From NCBI RefSeq assembly GCF_042434095.1, contig NZ_JBHLUE010000001.1, positions 248,001-312,000 of the forward strand: a stretch of 64,000 nucleotides of DNA. Reading direction: 5' to 3'. The notes beneath the pieces are model-generated. The model was not told the DNA's origin. It worked only from the letters and a program-made list of their open reading frames with translations, and did not search any database. A program made the translations under genes and the position numbers. Below are positions 7,748 through 16,356 of this stretch, one piece after another (the first letter of the stretch is position 1; each line of letters begins with the position of its first letter). Source of the DNA: KBS50 sp042434095. Its GTDB lineage: Bacteria > Actinomycetota > Actinomycetes > Mycobacteriales > Micromonosporaceae.

Positions 7748-10700
7748 GTGATTGGCTTTCGCGCCCCGGCGGCGAGCCGGCCACCGGCGCTGGCCCTGGG
7801 CTTCGGTCTGCTGGCCGGGGCGGGCCAGTTGGGCCTCGCGTACGGCTTCGGACTGCTGCGGTTCGCGCGCGCGTTCGACGGCGCCGGCCACCTCGGGTGG
7901 TCTACTCAGCTCGCCTGGGTGGCCTGGTTTGCCGCCGTGGCCGCGGTGCTCGGGGCGCTCGGCGCCCGCTGGCTGGTCGCCCGGTCCGGCGGCGTCGGTG
8001 GTCCGCTGACGCACGCGGCCACGGCCGTGGCGGCCGGCGTCGGCGCGGCCGGCGTGGCCCCGCTGTGCATGCTTCCGGCCCGGCTGGCCGTCGTGCCGGG
8101 CGTCGACGCGACCCGGGCGGCCGGGCTCGCCGCCGTGCTGGGGGCGGCCGTCGGCGCGCTCGCCGCGCTCGCCGCCCTGCTGCTGCGCCGGACCGTGGCC
8201 GTGGACATCGCGGCCGTCACTGGCGCGCTCTGGGCCTTGGCGCTGGTGTCCGCGCTGTCGTCGGTCGGGCCGGGCGATCCCTTCCCGGACGTCCGGTTGG
8301 GCGCGCTCGATCTGCCGGGGCTGGCCAACGGCACGACCCAACGACTGGCCGTGCTGCTGCTGCCGGTGATCGCCCTGCTGGCCGGCGCCGGCACGGCCCT
8401 GTTCGCACGGCGGCGGGGTGAACCGGCCCCACTGGTGGCGACCGCCGGGCTCGCGGGCCCGGCCCTGCCGGCCGCCGCGTACCTGATCGCCGTTGGCGGC
8501 GGCCACGCCCAGGCACCCTGGTGGGGGGCGCTCGTCGCGGTCCTGGCCGGTGCGGCCGGGGCGGCGCCGTTCGCCGTACGCTCCTGGCCCGCCCTCCGGC
8601 GCCCCCGGAACGCGACGGACGACGCGGCGGCCGCGGCGGAGTCGGACGCCGGCGCGGCGGACGCGATCGAGCCGACCGACATCCTGCGCCCGATCCCCGG
8701 TGATCGCGTCCCGGCCGGCCGTCGTCCGGGCTGGCACGTGCCCCGGCACGCCGGGCCGGAGGAGGCGCCGGCGCTGGCCGATTCCGACACCGACAGCGGC
8801 GCCCGGGCCTCCACCGGGAGCGCGGCGAGCGGCGGCGACCCCGCGGGCGACGGCGCGGGTCGGACAGCCGCGGACGGTACGGCGGAAACGTCCCGCGCGC
8901 CGCAGCTGCCCGCCTGGGGGTCGATGGGCGGTCGTCCGCCCCGCACGGAGGACTTCTGGCCCGATGGCGCCCCGTTCGCCGCCGACGCTCCCCCGTCCCC
9001 GCGGGCCGGCAGCTGGGACACCTTCGCCGCCAACCGATCCGTACGCTCCGAAAGGTCCGCCGCGGAAGGCGCCGGTGGATCGCCGGTCGTACCCGCCGAG
9101 CCGCCCGCGGCCGGCCGGCCGGCGTCGACGACGCCCGCCGTCCCGGTGTGGCCGGGCGACGCCGGCGGGGCGGCTGCGGGCCGTTCCGAGGTCGCCGACC
9201 CGGCAGCCGTCCCTCCCGCGAGGCCGGACGAACCGGCAGCCGTCCCTCCCGCGGGGCCGGAGCGGGCGGATGCCAGCCCGTCCCGGCCAGCAGTCCGCCC
9301 GGATGCAACGGCGGCCGTGCGGCAGCCCGGCGCCGGCGAGTCGACGCGGGACGACGAGCCCACGCCCGAAGCCGCGCCGGCCCCGCCCGAGCCGGCCCCG
9401 CGCGGCTCCCGCAAGCGGCCGGCCTGGTGGCGACCGGGCCGCGGGCGCAACGCGGCGCCGGCCGGCCAGGCTGCGGACGACGTACGGCCCGAGGCGCCCG
9501 CCGGTACCCGATCCCCCGCCGAACCCGCCACCCCGGCGGCTTCGGCTACCCCCGGAGCGACGCCGCCCGGCAACCCACCGGCCGGAGGCGCCGGTGACCA
9601 ACCGGCCGGTGACCGACCGACCGGTGACCGACCGACCGGTGACCAACCGACCGGTAATCGACCGACCGGTAATCGACCGACCGGTGACCAACCGGCCGGA
9701 AGCGGCGGTGACCGACCCGCCCGCGACCAACCGGCCGCCGATCAATCGGCCGTAGTGCCCGGTGACGGACCGGCGCCGGCTCGCCCTGACCGGCTCGCCG
9801 GCTCCGCCGCCGTACCGGACGGCGCCGGCCGGCCGGCGGCACCGGGCGGTGGGGGTGGCGGGCCGGAACGGGATGACGGCGTCCCGGCAGGCGAGCGTTC
9901 CGAGCCCGGGCCGGCTGGCGCGGCCGGGCGCCCCGATCCGTTGCCAACCCGGGCCGCTACCCCGCCGGTCCCGGCCCCACTCGCCGAGGTGCCGCCGACG
10001 GAGATTCCGGCCGGCGAGGCGCCGCCCGCCAAGATCCCACCGGCTGAAGCACCGCCGGCCGAGCTCCCAGTAGCCGGGACGCCACGCGCCAAGATCGCCG
10101 CCGCCGGTGCCCGGCCCGCCGGCTCCGGGGGCGCGCCCGCCGCGGTGCCCGAACCTGCGGCTGAGGCCCCGGTCGAAAGCCCGCCGTCCGCCGGGGCCGG
10201 GGGCAGGACGGCCCGTGCCGGCAGGACGCGGTCCCAAGCCGGCGGGGCGACCGACCGCGCGGAACCGCCGCGCCGCGAACCAACCGACCGCGAAGGACCG
10301 GCCGACCGCGCCGAACCGCCGCGCCGCGGACCTACCGACCGCGAAGGACCGGCCGACCGCGAGCAGCCGACCCACGGTGAACCGAGGGACCGCCAGGGAC
10401 CGACCGATCGCGAGGAACCCACCGACCGGGAAGGAGCGACCGCCGGCAAGGCGAGCGACCGCAAGCTGACGGACCGCGGGAAGCCGACCGACCGGGCGCC
10501 GGTCGAGTCGGCCGCCCAGCCGTCATCGACGGACGGCACCGATGAGCGTCCCGGGGACGACGACCGCGACGGGACGGCCGCGAGGTCCGACCGGCGGCGA
10601 GGGCTGTTCCGGCGCAGCCGGTCGGTCTCCCCGGAGGCCGACGGCGACCGTGCCGAGGCGGACGCCGACGGGTCCCAACCGGCGCCCAAGGACGGCGGCC

Positions 10701-10990
10701 GACCCGCGAAGGACGACGGCCGACCCGCGAAGGACGACAGCCGGCCCGCGAAGGACGACAGCCGGCCCTCGAAGGACGGCGGCCGGGCCGCCGCCACCGG
10801 GTCCGCCGAGAGCGAGGATCCTCCGGCCGCCGCCCCGGCACGGCGCGGTTGGGGTCGTGCTCGGAAGGCCCGGGAGGAGGAGTACGTGGACTGGGTGACC
10901 GGGCTGGCCCGCGACACGTCCGAGCCGCCGCCGCGGGATCCGGGTCCCCGGCGTTCCCTGCGGTCGTCCGCCCGGCCGGATCCGGAGTAG
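7748..10990 (+). CDS. Polytopic membrane protein with very long disordered Pro/Ala/Asp-rich tail
   Basis: I do not recognise a characterised family. The 1080-residue product has about 7-8 hydrophobic segments in the first 280 residues, then about 790 residues of low-complexity sequence rich in Pro, Ala, Gly, Asp, Arg and Glu, ending with a short conserved-looking WVTGLARD segment near the C-terminus. The tail holds a seven-copy pentapeptide array (GDRPT/GNRPT type) and a five-copy heptapeptide array (KDDGRPA type). GTG 7748 is chosen because TAACCT ends 7 nt upstream. Long frames exist on the opposite strand only because of codon bias. The cytosolic tail could be a scaffold; function is unknown. 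Confidence 0.75.
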   Translation: MIGFRAPAASRPPALALGFGLLAGAGQLGLAYGFGLLRFARAFDGAGHLGWSTQLAWVAWFAAVAAVLGALGARWLVARSGGVGGPLTHAATAVAAGVGAAGVAPLCMLPARLAVVPGVDATRAAGLAAVLGAAVGALAALAALLLRRTVAVDIAAVTGALWALALVSALSSVGPGDPFPDVRLGALDLPGLANGTTQRLAVLLLPVIALLAGAGTALFARRRGEPAPLVATAGLAGPALPAAAYLIAVGGGHAQAPWWGALVAVLAGAAGAAPFAVRSWPALRRPRNATDDAAAAAESDAGAADAIEPTDILRPIPGDRVPAGRRPGWHVPRHAGPEEAPALADSDTDSGARASTGSAASGGDPAGDGAGRTAADGTAETSRAPQLPAWGSMGGRPPRTEDFWPDGAPFAADAPPSPRAGSWDTFAANRSVRSERSAAEGAGGSPVVPAEPPAAGRPASTTPAVPVWPGDAGGAAAGRSEVADPAAVPPARPDEPAAVPPAGPERADASPSRPAVRPDATAAVRQPGAGESTRDDEPTPEAAPAPPEPAPRGSRKRPAWWRPGRGRNAAPAGQAADDVRPEAPAGTRSPAEPATPAASATPGATPPGNPPAGGAGDQPAGDRPTGDRPTGDQPTGNRPTGNRPTGDQPAGSGGDRPARDQPAADQSAVVPGDGPAPARPDRLAGSAAVPDGAGRPAAPGGGGGGPERDDGVPAGERSEPGPAGAAGRPDPLPTRAATPPVPAPLAEVPPTEIPAGEAPPAKIPPAEAPPAELPVAGTPRAKIAAAGARPAGSGGAPAAVPEPAAEAPVESPPSAGAGGRTARAGRTRSQAGGATDRAEPPRREPTDREGPADRAEPPRRGPTDREGPADREQPTHGEPRDRQGPTDREEPTDREGATAGKASDRKLTDRGKPTDRAPVESAAQPSSTDGTDERPGDDDRDGTAARSDRRRGLFRRSRSVSPEADGDRAEADADGSQPAPKDGGRPAKDDGRPAKDDSRPAKDDSRPSKDGGRAAATGSAESEDPPAAAPARRGWGRARKAREEEYVDWVTGLARDTSEPPPRDPGPRRSLRSSARPDPE
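9593..9697 (+). repeat. Seven-copy 15-bp tandem repeat inside coding sequence
   Basis: Seven consecutive 15-bp units encode GD/N-Q/R-P-T/A pentapeptides. The units differ at a few bases, so the array has diverged by point change but kept frame. It belongs to the disordered tail of the 7748 gene. Confidence 0.9.
10688..10792 (+). repeat. Five-copy 21-bp tandem repeat inside coding sequence
   Basis: Five 21-bp units encode the heptapeptide K-D-D/G-G/S-R-P/A-A/S. It gives alternating charge in the tail of the 7748 gene, about 65 residues before its C-terminus. Confidence 0.88.
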
Positions 10991-10994
10991 CCGA

Positions 10995-11018
10995 GCCGGG
11001 CGGGGCGGCCCGCCCGGC
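10995..11018 (+). terminator. Hairpin terminator after the 7748 gene
   Basis: A perfect 10-bp inverted repeat (10995-11004 with 11009-11018) with a 4-nt loop begins 5 nt after the stop. The following 100 nt to the convergent DUF59 gene hold only imperfect copies of an AACGGACCGGAC motif. Confidence 0.65.
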
Positions 11019-11116
11019 CAGCGGCGGGACCGGACACCCAATCGGGGACGTCGAACGGACCGGACAGCCAACGGACCGGACCCTCAACGGACAGCACACC
11101 CAACAGACCGGACGGC

Positions 11117-11554
11117 CTAGCCGCGGCGCGGGCCGATTCGCAACAGGGGGAAGCCGCCGTACCCGCGACGAGCCTCGGCGAAGGCCGCCCGCGCCACCGG
11201 TGACAGCTCCCGCGGGGACCAGACCGGCAGCCACTCGGGAACGACCCGCACCGACCGCACCCCGTCGACCGCCGCGGCCGCCGCGGTGACGCCGAGCACC
11301 ACGTGGTGGGTGAACTGGCAGCCCGGCTCGGTGAACGTGAGGCGCACCGTCGCGACGCCGTCGCTCACGTCTACTCCCCGGACCAGTCCGAGGTCGACGA
11401 TGGACAGGTCGTGGCCGGCGGCGTACAGGCACGGGTCGACCACGGTGCGCAACGCGACGCGGACCCGCTCCTCCGCGGAGAGCTGGGCCGACGAAGAGTC
11501 GGCCCCGAGCGACCCCGGCAGCGGTCCCGCTGCCGGTGGGTCCTCGGCGGTCAT
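11117..11554 (-). CDS. DUF59/MIP18-family iron-sulfur cluster assembly-type protein
   Basis: This 145-residue protein has a disordered first 25 residues and a DUF59 (MIP18/SufT/PaaD-like) domain at about 28-110, with VVDPCLYAAGHDLSIVDLGL (about 38-57) and the hallmark TEPGC at about 75-79. The family takes part in Fe-S cluster or metal-centre maturation. The ATG overlaps the stop of the upstream amidohydrolase by 4 nt (ATGA), so the two are translated together. Similar amidohydrolase-DUF59 pairs accompany soluble diiron monooxygenase operons in mycobacteria, but no monooxygenase or chaperonin gene is present here. Confidence 0.8.
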   Translation of the reverse strand: MTAEDPPAAGPLPGSLGADSSSAQLSAEERVRVALRTVVDPCLYAAGHDLSIVDLGLVRGVDVSDGVATVRLTFTEPGCQFTHHVVLGVTAAAAAVDGVRSVRVVPEWLPVWSPRELSPVARAAFAEARRGYGGFPLLRIGPRRG

Positions 11555-12597
11555 GCCGGCACCCCCAGGCGCTCGCTCCAGGACGGTCGGAGCCCGTGGC
11601 GCTCCCGCTCCCGCGCGAAACCGTCGCCGGCCAGCTCGGCGCGGCGCTGTTCGACATCGATCCCGTGCAGCCGGGCCAGGTTCCCGCCCAGGATCGCCGC
11701 GCGGATCTCGGGGGTGAGCTGAATGCGGCTCTCCGATGGCATGGCGAACCCCGCAAACGCCTCCAGCAGGGGGCGCGGGTGCGGATTGACCGCGGCGGAG
11801 GCGTAGATCACCTTCTCCGGCCCGCCGTAGGCCAGCAGCTCCCCCATCAGCTGCGCGAACCCGGGCGGGTCGAGCAGGCAGAACAGGAAGGACACCTCGA
11901 GCGTGGCGAACACGTTCGGGTGGTTCAGCAGCAGCATCTTCGTCTCATCCAGGAACATGCTGCCGGCGTGCACGATCTGAAAGTTGATCTCCGGAAACGC
12001 CGCGGCCGCGTGCCCGATGTCGTCGATCCGCATCGAGTCGGTGGCGATCGGTCCGATGGGCAGCGCCTTGTGCACCGCCACGTTGCGGACGCCGAGTTCC
12101 ATCGCCAGTTCGAGCACCGGGTACGCCACCGTGTAGTCGTCCAACCGCCAGTACCGGGTGCGCCCGGCGTAGTACTGCGCCGGATAGAGCTTGATGCCGT
12201 CCGCGCCCAGCTCGGTGACCTGGTGACGGAGCGACTCCAGCGCCGGAAGGCCCTGGAAGATGTCGGCGGTGCCGTACCAGAGCACCCGGTCCGGCCAGCG
12301 CCGCTTCAGCTCGGCCCCCTTGGCCACCGAGACCAGGCCGTCGTGGTACGCGTCGAACACCGGGATCGAGTGCACGCACACCATGTCCGTGTCGCTCTCC
12401 AGGAGCATGGTGCGCAGGAACTCCTCCACCTGCCAGTCCCGTTCCCAGGTGGCGCGGTCCATCCGGCGGTGCGGGTTGACGATGTCGTGAAAGCTCCAGA
12501 GCACGTTCGTGTACGCCCGACCGAAGTCACCGCGCTGGTTCTCCGGCGCCAGGTTGTACGGGTGGCACACCCCGTCGATGACGAACGGCTCGGCCAT
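11551..12597 (-). CDS. Amidohydrolase-2 family (TIM-barrel) protein
   Basis: This 348-residue protein is of the amidohydrolase-related family 2 (ACMSD/resorcylate decarboxylase type). Segments compatible with the metal-site barrel strands are DGVCHPYN near the N-terminus (in place of the usual HxH), VAVHKALP around 180, IVHAGSMF around 215 and a late ASAAVNPHP. ATG 12597 has AAGGGGG 9 nt upstream; a TTG two codons earlier is too close to that RBS. A TAACCT at 12635-12640 may be its -10. It is coupled by a 4-nt overlap to the DUF59 gene. The reaction and substrate are unknown. Confidence 0.8.
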   Translation of the reverse strand: MAEPFVIDGVCHPYNLAPENQRGDFGRAYTNVLWSFHDIVNPHRRMDRATWERDWQVEEFLRTMLLESDTDMVCVHSIPVFDAYHDGLVSVAKGAELKRRWPDRVLWYGTADIFQGLPALESLRHQVTELGADGIKLYPAQYYAGRTRYWRLDDYTVAYPVLELAMELGVRNVAVHKALPIGPIATDSMRIDDIGHAAAAFPEINFQIVHAGSMFLDETKMLLLNHPNVFATLEVSFLFCLLDPPGFAQLMGELLAYGGPEKVIYASAAVNPHPRPLLEAFAGFAMPSESRIQLTPEIRAAILGGNLARLHGIDVEQRRAELAGDGFARERERHGLRPSWSERLGVPA

Positions 12598-12667
12598 CGG
12601 CAATATCCCCCTTAACGGGCAAAAGCCCCCACCAAGGTTAGCGCCGATGACCGAGCGGCGAGCCGAG

Positions 12668-13621
12668 TCAGAGAAGCTCGCGCAGCGCGGCGAGATCCTC
12701 CTCGTCGGGCGCCCAGGTGCCGGCCGAGGCGTTCGCCCGGACCTGCTCCGGCGTGGTGGCGCCGGCGATCACCGAGGTGACGGCCGGTTGCGCGGCCAGC
12801 CCGCCGATGGCGACCTGGAGCATCGAGAGGTCGCGCTCGGCCGCGTACTTCTCGATGCCCTCGATGGTGTCCCACGGCGCCGCCGCGAACCGCTCGGCGT
12901 ACCGGCCGCCACCGGCCAACCGGCTGCCCGCAGGCGGCGTCTCACCGCGGCGGTACTTGCCGGTGAGCAGGCCGTTCGCGAGCGGGAAGAAGGGCAGCAG
13001 GCCGAGCCCGAACCGCTCGCAGGCCGGGCTCACCTCGGTCTCGACGGCGCGCTCGACCAGGCTGTAGTGGTTCTGCGCGCTGATGAACGGGGTGTAGCCA
13101 CCGGACCGGGCCGTCCAGTCGGCGTCCGCGATCTGCCAGCCGGCGAAGTTGGAGTTGCCGAGGTAGCGGACCTTGCCGGCGCGCACCAGGTTGTCCAGCG
13201 CGGCCAGGGTCTCGTCGATCGGCGTACCGGGATCGGGCTCGTGCATCTGGTAGAGATCGATGTGGTCGGTGCCGAGCCGACGCAGCGACGCCTCCACCGC
13301 GCGGGCGATGTACCGGCGGGCTCCCCGGGCGCCGTGGTCCGGACCGTTCATCCCGGACATGTCCATGCCGAACTTCGTGGCCACCACCACGTCGTCCCGG
13401 CGTCCGCGCAGCGCCGCCCCGAGCTGTTCCTCGGAGGCGCCGTGCGGCTCACCGTAGATGTCGGCCGTGTCGAAGAAGTTGATCCCGGCGTCCAGCGCGG
13501 CGTCCACCACGGCCCGGGTGCCGTCCGTGTCGAGCTTCCGGCCGAAGTTGTTGCAGCCGATACCGACCACGGACACCACGAGCCCCGAGTCGCCCAGCCG
13601 GCGATAGGTCATTTCAGTCAC
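12668..13621 (-). CDS. Aldo/keto reductase
   Basis: This 317-residue NAD(P)H-dependent oxidoreductase has the aldo/keto reductase tetrad visible as Asp51 and Tyr56 (in FFDTADIYG), Lys83 (ATKFG) and His127 (YQMHEPD). The C-terminal part has the nucleotide-binding pattern VIAGATTPEQVRAN. The GTG at 13621 is chosen over ATG 13612 because TAGGGT ends exactly 7 nt upstream of it, a leaderless promoter arrangement. Substrate is unknown. It is probably monocistronic, since the next gene downstream has its own RBS and candidate -10. Confidence 0.9.
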   Translation of the reverse strand: MTEMTYRRLGDSGLVVSVVGIGCNNFGRKLDTDGTRAVVDAALDAGINFFDTADIYGEPHGASEEQLGAALRGRRDDVVVATKFGMDMSGMNGPDHGARGARRYIARAVEASLRRLGTDHIDLYQMHEPDPGTPIDETLAALDNLVRAGKVRYLGNSNFAGWQIADADWTARSGGYTPFISAQNHYSLVERAVETEVSPACERFGLGLLPFFPLANGLLTGKYRRGETPPAGSRLAGGGRYAERFAAAPWDTIEGIEKYAAERDLSMLQVAIGGLAAQPAVTSVIAGATTPEQVRANASAGTWAPDEEDLAALRELL

Positions 13622-13628
13622 GCGATCA

Positions 13629-13634
13629 ACCCTA
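13629..13634 (-). promoter_or_regulatory. -10 element of the aldo/keto reductase gene (leaderless)
   Basis: TAGGGT on the minus strand ends 7 nt before the GTG at 13621. No convincing -35 is seen. The start codon would be at the 5' end of the mRNA. Confidence 0.45.
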
Positions 13635-13680
13635 TGCCCGGGTCCGCGGTGGCCGCCGGGCGACGGCGCGCGCCAAGGTC

Positions 13681-13737
13681 CGCCGCGCCGCCCGCCGCCC
13701 GCCGCCCGCCGCCGCGCCGCCCGCCACCGCGGCGCGC
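13681..13737. repeat. CGCC-type low-complexity tract
   Basis: A stretch of about 57 nt is built almost entirely from CGCCGCC and CCGCGG-type units between the nucleotidyltransferase stop and the aldo/keto reductase start. It may form ill-defined hairpins and act as a terminator for the leftward operon, but no single clear stem stands out. Confidence 0.6.
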
Positions 13738-13763
13738 GGGGGGCCAGGTCCGCAACCGCGTGG

Positions 13764-14606
13764 TTACGGCAGGACCGCGCGGACCAGGCGCCGGGCCCGG
13801 GCGATCGTCGCGGCCAGTTCCTCGGGGGTACGACCGGCCGCGCCGAGCAGCCGGTCCACCTCGACCGTGAAGTCGGCTGGCGAGCCGGGCAGCGTGCCCG
13901 CGCCGGCGACCATGCCCTTCTCGTTGATCACCCACCTGCCGGCCCGGGCATGCAGCACCTGGGCCAGCACGCCCACCGCCCGGAACAGGCAGCCGGCCAC
14001 GTACGCCGCGTCGCCGGCCCGGGCGCCCTTGCCGGCGATGTCGAGCAGGAACCCGGCCTCCCACCCGCCGCGCTCCAGCGCGTCGGCCAGGGCCGGCGGG
14101 TACGCGGCCGTCTCGGCACGCAGCGCCGCCAACTCACCGGTCGGGTCGGCCAGCACCCGGCACAGCGCCACCTCGCCGGGATAGGCGGACGAGTAGAAGC
14201 CGAGGGGGTGCCCGGCCTGCTGGCCCACCTCGTACCGGCCGGCCCGGCAGTCCGCCCACACCCGGCGCACCCGGTCCAGATCCCGGTAGATCAGGTCCAC
14301 CGCCGCGCCGCCGATCCGCAGCCAGCCGCCGCCGTTCACCCACGGCCCCCAGCCGCCGGGCTCGGTCAGCTCGGCCGGACGGTCCGCCACGGACGCCGCG
14401 ACGGCCCGCAGCGCCGGCACGTCCAACGCGCCCCGGTAGTAGAGGCCCAGATCCCAGTCCGAGTCCGGCCGGTGCCGACCGCGCGCCCGGCTGCCGCCGA
14501 GGGCCACCGCCACCACGCCACCGACCGCGCAGAGCCGCTCCGGCAGGTCCGCCGGAACCGGTCCCGCCGCCATCGGATCCGCCGGCACCGGGGCCGCGCG
14601 GCTCAT
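13764..14606 (-). CDS. Nucleotidyltransferase-domain protein
   Basis: This 280-residue protein has a minimal nucleotidyltransferase fold. GGSRARG at 37-43 is followed by DSDWD at 48-52 with the metal-binding pair Asp50 and Asp52. A third carboxylate is likely in AAVDLIYRD near 105. The C-terminal half is helical, as in nucleotidyltransferases with a kinase-associated or DUF4037-like domain. The ATG overlaps the ABC-F stop by 4 nt, so it is the distal gene of a two-gene operon. Its target (antibiotic, tRNA or protein) is unknown; location next to an ABC-F gene is suggestive but not evidence of resistance. Confidence 0.78.
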   Translation of the reverse strand: MSRAAPVPADPMAAGPVPADLPERLCAVGGVVAVALGGSRARGRHRPDSDWDLGLYYRGALDVPALRAVAASVADRPAELTEPGGWGPWVNGGGWLRIGGAAVDLIYRDLDRVRRVWADCRAGRYEVGQQAGHPLGFYSSAYPGEVALCRVLADPTGELAALRAETAAYPPALADALERGGWEAGFLLDIAGKGARAGDAAYVAGCLFRAVGVLAQVLHARAGRWVINEKGMVAGAGTLPGSPADFTVEVDRLLGAAGRTPEELAATIARARRLVRAVLP

Positions 14607-16312
14607 CCGACGTCCCAGACCGGCTCGACCGTCTCCTTCACCTCACCGTCGCCGGCGAACAGCAGGAACCGGTCGAAGGACCGGGTGAACCACCGGTCGT
14701 GGGTCACCGCCACCACCGTGCCCTCGAACGCCGCGAGACCGGCCTCCAGCGCCTCGGCCGAGGCCAGGTCCAGGTTGTCGGTGGGCTCGTCGAGCAGCAG
14801 CAGGGTGGCCCCGGACAGCTCCAGCAGCAACACCAGGAACCGCGCCTGCTGCCCGCCGCTGAGCGAGCCGAACAGCTGATCGCCCTGGCCGGCCAGTTCG
14901 TACCGGCTCAACGCGGCCATGGCCGCGTGCCGGTCCATCCCGGCGCGGTGCTCGTCCCCCCGCCAGAGCACGTCGACCAGCGTCTTCGTCATCAGCTCCG
15001 GTCGGTCGTGGGTCTGCGAGAAGTGCCCGGGCCGGACCCGGGCGCCGAGCCGGGCGACGCCGTCGTGCGCCACCGGCATCAGCGCCCCGCCCGCATCCAC
15101 CGGCTCGTTGGCCGGGTCCGGGTCGCTGCCGCCGCGGGCCAGCAGCCGCAGGAAGTGCGACTTGCCGGTGCCGTTGGCGCCCAGCACCGCGAGCCGGTCG
15201 CCATACCAGAGCTCCAGGTCGAACGGGTACGTCAGGCCGTCGAGCTCGAGCTGCTCGCAGACCACCGCGCGCTTGCCGGTACGACCGCCGCGCAGGCGCA
15301 TCCGGATGTCCTGGTCCTTCGGGGGTACGGGCGGCTGCCCGGCCTCCTCGAACTTGCGCAACCGGGTCTGCGCCGACTGGTAGCGGGAGGCCATGTCGGA
15401 GTTGTACGCGGCCTTCTGCTTGTACATGAGCATCAGCTCGCGCAGCTTCTGGTGCTCCTCGTCCCAGCGCCGGCGCTGCTCGTCCAGCCTGGCGTGCCGG
15501 GCCACCCGGGCCGCGTGCCAGCCGGCGAAGCTACCCGGGTGGATCCAGGCGGAACCGCCCTCCACGGTCACCACCCGCTCGCTGGACTGGGCCAGCAGCT
15601 CCCGGTCGTGCGAGACGTACAGCACCGACTTGGTCGACTCCCGCAGCCGCCGTTCCAGCCAACGCTTCCCCGGTACGTCGAGGAAGTTGTCCGGCTCGTC
15701 CAGCAGCAGCACCTCGTCGGCGCCGCGCAGCAGCAGCTCCAGGGCGAAGCGCTTCTGCTGGCCGCCGGAGAGGGTACGCACCGGCCGGTCCCGGCAGTCC
15801 TCCCAGGACAGGTCGAGGACGATGGTGGCCACCGTGTCGAACAGCACCTCGGCGTCGTACCCGCCGGCCTCGCCCCAGGCCGCCAGCGCGTCGGCGTACC
15901 CGAGCTGGGCCCTGCCGGCCGCGGTGCTGTACTTGCCGCGGCGCTCGGCCTGCTGGAGCGCCCGTTCGGTCCCGGTCAGCCGCTCGCCGGCGGCCCGCAG
16001 GGCCGGGTCGGCGAGGCTGAGCGCCAGGTCGTGCAGCGTGGTCTCGTCGCCGATCATGCCGATGAACTGCCGCATCACGCCCAGCCCGCCGGACCGGGCG
16101 ATGGCGCCGGTCCGCACCGGCAGGTCGGCCGCGATCATGCGCAACAGGGTGGTCTTGCCGGCGCCGTTCGGGCCGACCAGGGCGACCTTGGCGCCCTCGC
16201 CCACCCGGAACGAGACGTCGGCGAACAGCTCCCGGCCGTCCGGCAGCACATGCCCGACCCCGGCCACGTCGATGTAACCCACGCCGGAATGGTGCCCGAG
16301 AAGGCGGGGCAC
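14603..16312 (-). CDS. ABC-F family ATPase
   Basis: This 569-residue protein has two ABC domains and no membrane segments. Domain 1 has Walker A GPNGAGKTT at about 47-55, signature LSGGQQKRF and Walker B LLLDEPDNFLD. Domain 2 has GANGTGKSH, LSGGQQARF and LLLDEPTDNLD. A charged helical linker (about 300-345, with YKQKAAYNSDMASRYQSAQ) would reach the ribosomal E/P site, as in translation-factor ABC-F proteins. The first Walker B reads DEPDNFLD rather than DEPTNHLD. GTG 16312 is supported by a TAATTG 8 nt upstream and ATGACC 18 bp before that; GTG 16282 is an alternative. Confidence 0.9.
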   Translation of the reverse strand: MPRLLGHHSGVGYIDVAGVGHVLPDGRELFADVSFRVGEGAKVALVGPNGAGKTTLLRMIAADLPVRTGAIARSGGLGVMRQFIGMIGDETTLHDLALSLADPALRAAGERLTGTERALQQAERRGKYSTAAGRAQLGYADALAAWGEAGGYDAEVLFDTVATIVLDLSWEDCRDRPVRTLSGGQQKRFALELLLRGADEVLLLDEPDNFLDVPGKRWLERRLRESTKSVLYVSHDRELLAQSSERVVTVEGGSAWIHPGSFAGWHAARVARHARLDEQRRRWDEEHQKLRELMLMYKQKAAYNSDMASRYQSAQTRLRKFEEAGQPPVPPKDQDIRMRLRGGRTGKRAVVCEQLELDGLTYPFDLELWYGDRLAVLGANGTGKSHFLRLLARGGSDPDPANEPVDAGGALMPVAHDGVARLGARVRPGHFSQTHDRPELMTKTLVDVLWRGDEHRAGMDRHAAMAALSRYELAGQGDQLFGSLSGGQQARFLVLLLELSGATLLLLDEPTDNLDLASAEALEAGLAAFEGTVVAVTHDRWFTRSFDRFLLFAGDGEVKETVEPVWDVG

Positions 16313-16356
16313 CGCCCACCCAATTACCGACCGCTACCGGGCGGGGTCATCGACCG

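Noticed and set aside
9593..9697. Possible CRISPR-like repeat array
   Set aside because: Units are contiguous, in frame and without spacers; they encode pentapeptides of a disordered tail. No cas genes are present.
6998..10375. A 1125-residue open frame on the minus strand over the 7748 gene and beyond
   Set aside because: Only its first-transcribed fragment is noise; its last 135 residues are the real Roadblock gene (6998-7405). The rest is Arg/Gly-rich antisense of the disordered tail, produced by GC bias.
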